The notes below the pieces were generated by a model. That model worked only from the letters and a program-made list of their open reading frames with translations. It was not told the DNA's origin and ran no database searches. A DNA stretch of 33,909 nucleotides from Bacteroidota bacterium (GTDB lineage: Bacteria > Bacteroidota > Bacteroidia > Chitinophagales > Chitinophagaceae): the NCBI GenBank assembly GCA_028876495.1, contig JAGWRO010000079.1, positions 1-33,909 of the forward strand, read 5' to 3'. Positions 31,852-33,909 of the stretch are shown one piece after another (the first letter of the stretch is position 1; each line of letters starts with the position of its first letter). The translations under genes were made by a program, and so were the position numbers.

Positions 31852-32151
31852 TTATGCTACCATTTTTTCTTTTTTTCTTTTTATTTGATTGATTACCGAA
31901 TCTAAAGCTATATCAAAGCTTTCCTCAAAAGATTTTGAAGAATGTTTTACAAATAAATCATGTTTCGGAACATGCACTTTAATTTCTGCAACCTTGTCTT
32001 TGATGTTGTGAGCTACATTATCCAACTTTAAAAAAACATCCACCTTCGTTATTCGTTCATGAAATTGTGAAAGTTTGGAAACTTTTTTTTCAATGAGTGC
32101 TACCAATTTTGAATCTGCTACGAAGTGCAGACTTTGAATGTTTACGTTCAT
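31852..32151 (-). CDS. hpf: Ribosome hibernation-promoting factor (HPF/RaiA family, short form)
   Basis: 99-residue protein with the S30AE/HPF fold: MNVNIQSLHFVADSKLVALIEKK, FHERITKVDVFLKL and a C-terminal helical region ending in a Lys-rich QIKRKKEK. It binds the 30S subunit near the decoding site and supports 100S or 70S hibernation in stationary phase. Length matches the short type without the C-terminal dimerisation domain. It lies between xerC and the tRNA-tuf operon, as in many Bacteroidota. Confidence 0.92.
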   Translation of the reverse strand: MNVNIQSLHFVADSKLVALIEKKVSKLSQFHERITKVDVFLKLDNVAHNIKDKVAEIKVHVPKHDLFVKHSSKSFEESFDIALDSVINQIKRKKEKMVA

Positions 32152-32314
32152 AGTAGTCGTATATTTATTAAGTGAGGAATAAAATTAATGGAATAAAAAT
32201 CAGAGGTTTTCAACAGAGCAAAATTTTCGAAATGAATCATTTTTTTTCCAATATGAAGTTACAGTTAAACGTTGGTTTTTCAAAACGAAATTTGATAAAT
32301 TTTATTATTTATTT

Positions 32315-33217
32315 TCAGGATTTTGGATGCGCCTGCTTATGAACTTCTTTTAATTTTTCTATTGAATTGTGGGTATAAATTTGGGTTGCGGCCAGGCTAC
32401 TGTGCCCCAGCAATTCTTTGATAGCATTTATCTGGGCACCGTTATTCGTTAAGTGTGTTGCGAAGCTATGGCGGAGAACGTGAGGACTTTTTCTTTGATT
32501 GGTAGAAACTTTTGCAAGATTATTTTTTACAATATTATATACGTACTTCGGATTTAGTGCTTTTCCTTTTTTACTAACCAGGAGAAAATCTGTCGATAAC
32601 CCGGAAAACGTATCTTTCTTTTCAGCGATATACCCATCAATTATTTTCAATAATCTGTTATTTACAGGTACAATCCTTTCTTTATTTCCTTTTCCCAATA
32701 CTTTAATGTTGGAGGAATTTGGATCAATGTCCTTTTCTTTTAAATTTATTAATTCACTGCGGCGGATTCCGGTCTGATATAGTATCTCAAAGATTAAAGA
32801 ATTGGTTTTCCCTTCAAAATCTTCAGAGAAATAATTATGAGTTAATAAGGTATCAATATCCTTTTGTTCGATAAATGAAGGAAGGCGTCGGCTTACTTTA
32901 AGTGATGAAATTGTGGCAACAGGACTTACTGTTATCTTGTTTAGCTTTAGCTGGTATTTAAAAAAGGACTTAAGTGAAGAAATTTTCCGGTTAATTGTTT
33001 TTGAAGAGGCTTTATTTTCTTTGAGTGAAGCCAGCCAGGTGCGTACAATAGAAGCCGTTATTTCATTTATTTCACTAATCTTATATTCTAAAAATACAAA
33101 ATCAAAAAAAACAGTAAGATCGTTTTTATATGAGATAATGGTATGCTTTGAATACCTTTTTTGGAAGGTGAGATAATTTAAAAATTCCTGTATAGGATAG
33201 GTTTCTGTATTGGGCAT
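32315..33217 (-). CDS. xerC: Tyrosine recombinase XerC/XerD family
   Basis: 300-residue tyrosine recombinase. The N-terminal SAM-like DNA-binding domain (1-~100) is followed by a catalytic domain with the full set: Arg152 (TGIRRSEL), Lys176 (LGKGNKER), His246 and Arg249 (HVLRHSF), His272 (LLGHSS) and nucleophile Tyr281 (TQIYTH). It resolves chromosome dimers at dif during division. The location between rpsU and hpf, rather than beside mobile DNA, supports a chromosomal XerC over an integrase; XerC versus XerD cannot be decided from sequence alone. The ATG directly follows the T-run of a terminator after rpsU. Confidence 0.9.
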   Translation of the reverse strand: MPNTETYPIQEFLNYLTFQKRYSKHTIISYKNDLTVFFDFVFLEYKISEINEITASIVRTWLASLKENKASSKTINRKISSLKSFFKYQLKLNKITVSPVATISSLKVSRRLPSFIEQKDIDTLLTHNYFSEDFEGKTNSLIFEILYQTGIRRSELINLKEKDIDPNSSNIKVLGKGNKERIVPVNNRLLKIIDGYIAEKKDTFSGLSTDFLLVSKKGKALNPKYVYNIVKNNLAKVSTNQRKSPHVLRHSFATHLTNNGAQINAIKELLGHSSLAATQIYTHNSIEKLKEVHKQAHPKS

Positions 33218-33262
33218 AAAAAATCCGGTAAGTGTAAAGTTACTAAACTTAAACTCACCGGA
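33218..33262 (-). terminator. Terminator/attenuator between rpsU and xerC
   Basis: Stem TCCGGTAAGT (33224-33233) pairs with ACTCACCGGA (33253-33262) with one G-T pair, enclosing a smaller hairpin (AAGTT/AACTT). The minus strand then has six Ts (33218-33223), immediately followed by the xerC ATG at 33217. Confidence 0.75.
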
Positions 33263-33291
33263 AGTAATATACTAAAAGTAGATGGTACTAC

Positions 33292-33489
33292 TTAAACTTC
33301 AATTTTGCCACTTGCAATTTGCTGCTTATAAACAGCTTTCAAAACCTGTCCGCGTCTTTTTACAGAAGGTTTTGTGAAAGATTGACGATCGCGAAGTTCT
33401 AAAAGAGTACGGCTCTTCTCAAATTTTTTCTTGTACTTTTTAAGTGCTTTATCAATATTTTCGCAATCTTTAGAATCAATTATCAACAT
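33292..33489 (-). CDS. rpsU: 30S ribosomal protein S21
   Basis: 65-residue bS21, the small, highly basic protein of the 30S platform near the anti-Shine-Dalgarno region. Typical features: IDSKDCENIDKALKKYKKKF, LLELRDRQSFTKPSVKRRG and the basic tail. In Bacteroidota this protein helps sequester the 16S 3' end, fitting the lack of Shine-Dalgarno sequences seen across the window. ATG at 33489; divergent from ribE. Confidence 0.96.
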   Translation of the reverse strand: MLIIDSKDCENIDKALKKYKKKFEKSRTLLELRDRQSFTKPSVKRRGQVLKAVYKQQIASGKIEV

Positions 33490-33517
33490 AAAATTTTACG
33501 TTTTTTTTAAAGGAGTG

Positions 33518-33525
33518 CGAAGATA
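33518..33525 (-). promoter_or_regulatory. Possible -7 box of rpsU
   Basis: TATCTTCG on the minus strand, seven of eight positions of TAnnTTTG, 28 bases before the rpsU ATG. Confidence 0.3.
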
Positions 33526-33589
33526 AAATAATTTTTTAAAATACCGAATTTAAAAAGCAGTAATTTTCTTAAAAAAATAAAATTTTGGC

Positions 33590-33909
33590 ATGTTTACAGG
33601 TATCATAAAAGCTTTGGGCGAAATTAAAGAAGTTTCAACGGTTGGTTCAAACCGTACTTTTTATATTGAGAGTGAGTTAGCCGCTCAACTAAAAATTGAT
33701 GAAAGCCTGGCTCATAATGGCATTTGCCTTACCATTGAAAATATTGCTAATAACATTTATCAAGTAACAGCAATTGAGGAAACCCTTCGAAAAACAAATG
33801 CCGGCTCGTGGAAAAAAGGAGATTTGATAAACCTGGAACCTTCCATGCAATTAAACGACCGGCTGGATGGGCATTTGGTGCAGGGGCACGTTGATGGAAC
33901 CGGTATTTG
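33590..33909 (+). CDS. ribE: Riboflavin synthase alpha subunit, N-terminal part
   Basis: 106 complete codons, cut by the window edge. It begins MFTGIIKALGEIKEV, the near-invariant start of riboflavin synthase, and contains LAHNGICLTIENI and LDGHLVQGHVDGTG, conserved parts of the N-terminal lumazine-binding domain. The enzyme dismutates two 6,7-dimethyl-8-ribityllumazine molecules to riboflavin. The second lumazine-binding repeat lies beyond the window. ATG at 33590, divergent from rpsU. Confidence 0.95.
   Translation, partial: MFTGIIKALGEIKEVSTVGSNRTFYIESELAAQLKIDESLAHNGICLTIENIANNIYQVTAIEETLRKTNAGSWKKGDLINLEPSMQLNDRLDGHLVQGHVDGTGI

Noticed and set aside
32315-33217. Tyrosine recombinase as a phage or island integrase
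   Set aside because: It lies in a conserved housekeeping block, and I see no attachment-site repeats at the tRNAs or phage genes nearby.

Overview
The window is AT-rich chromosomal DNA from a member of the phylum Bacteroidota, most likely a Chitinophagaceae-like or related gliding, non-Bacteroides lineage. The case rests on several signs: gliding genes gldF and gldG, two secreted proteins with type IX secretion (T9SS) type A sorting domains, a MurF-alanine racemase fusion, long-form LspA proteins, SusD-era style short lipoproteins with SxxC-type lipoboxes, almost no Shine-Dalgarno sequences, frequent TTG/GTG starts, and many copies of the Bacteroidota -7 promoter box TAnnTTTG just upstream of starts. 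It looks like core chromosome. I see no prophage, insertion sequence or CRISPR array.

Layout: (1) 1-406, the end of an rRNA operon (23S 3' end, 5S, terminator). (2) 416-3091, a NUDIX hydrolase, methylmalonyl-CoA epimerase, an IscS/NifS cysteine desulfurase and an A-type Fe-S carrier. (3) 3413-9405, gldF-gldG, then TerC and the MurF-Alr fusion, which overlap by 4 bases. (4) 9448-11326, two tandem lspA paralogues followed by a small lipoprotein. (5) 11389-15496, a large T9SS-type surface protein whose sorting domain is cut off by a frameshift, and a T9SS-exported quinoprotein glucose dehydrogenase homologue. (6) 15595-20575 on the minus strand, gltX, a stand-alone B12-binding mutase domain, a small ORF plus nucleotidyltransferase cassette, enoyl-CoA hydratase, and then fumC. 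(7) 20732-28699, an M16 peptidase, a YjbR protein, an LptF/G permease, a mitochondrial-type citrate synthase, tRNA-Ala, a YXWGXW lipoprotein, a beta-barrel protein and a DEDDy exonuclease. (8) 28758-33525 on the minus strand, the conserved translation block rpsU, xerC, hpf, tRNA-Thr/Tyr/Thr/Gly, tuf, tRNA-Trp, secE, nusG. (9) the start of riboflavin synthase (ribE) at the right edge.

How the genes relate: envelope biogenesis is well represented (MurF-Alr for peptidoglycan precursors, LspA for lipoprotein maturation, LptF/G for LPS export, GldFG for gliding). Central carbon metabolism includes citrate synthase, fumarase, methylmalonyl-CoA epimerase, a mutase B12 domain and a crotonase. 

Most notable for follow-up: a dispersed 15-base intergenic motif (TTTGTTSGTTTACTG and close variants, at least five strong copies); two frameshifts that detach recognisable C-termini (one on an A7 run in a nucleotidyltransferase, with the lost frame ending in a TAATG overlap with the next gene); the lspA duplication next to a lipoprotein; and a toxin-antitoxin-like pair placed inside a metabolic operon. 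I did not find a clear new multi-gene defence or biosynthetic system.
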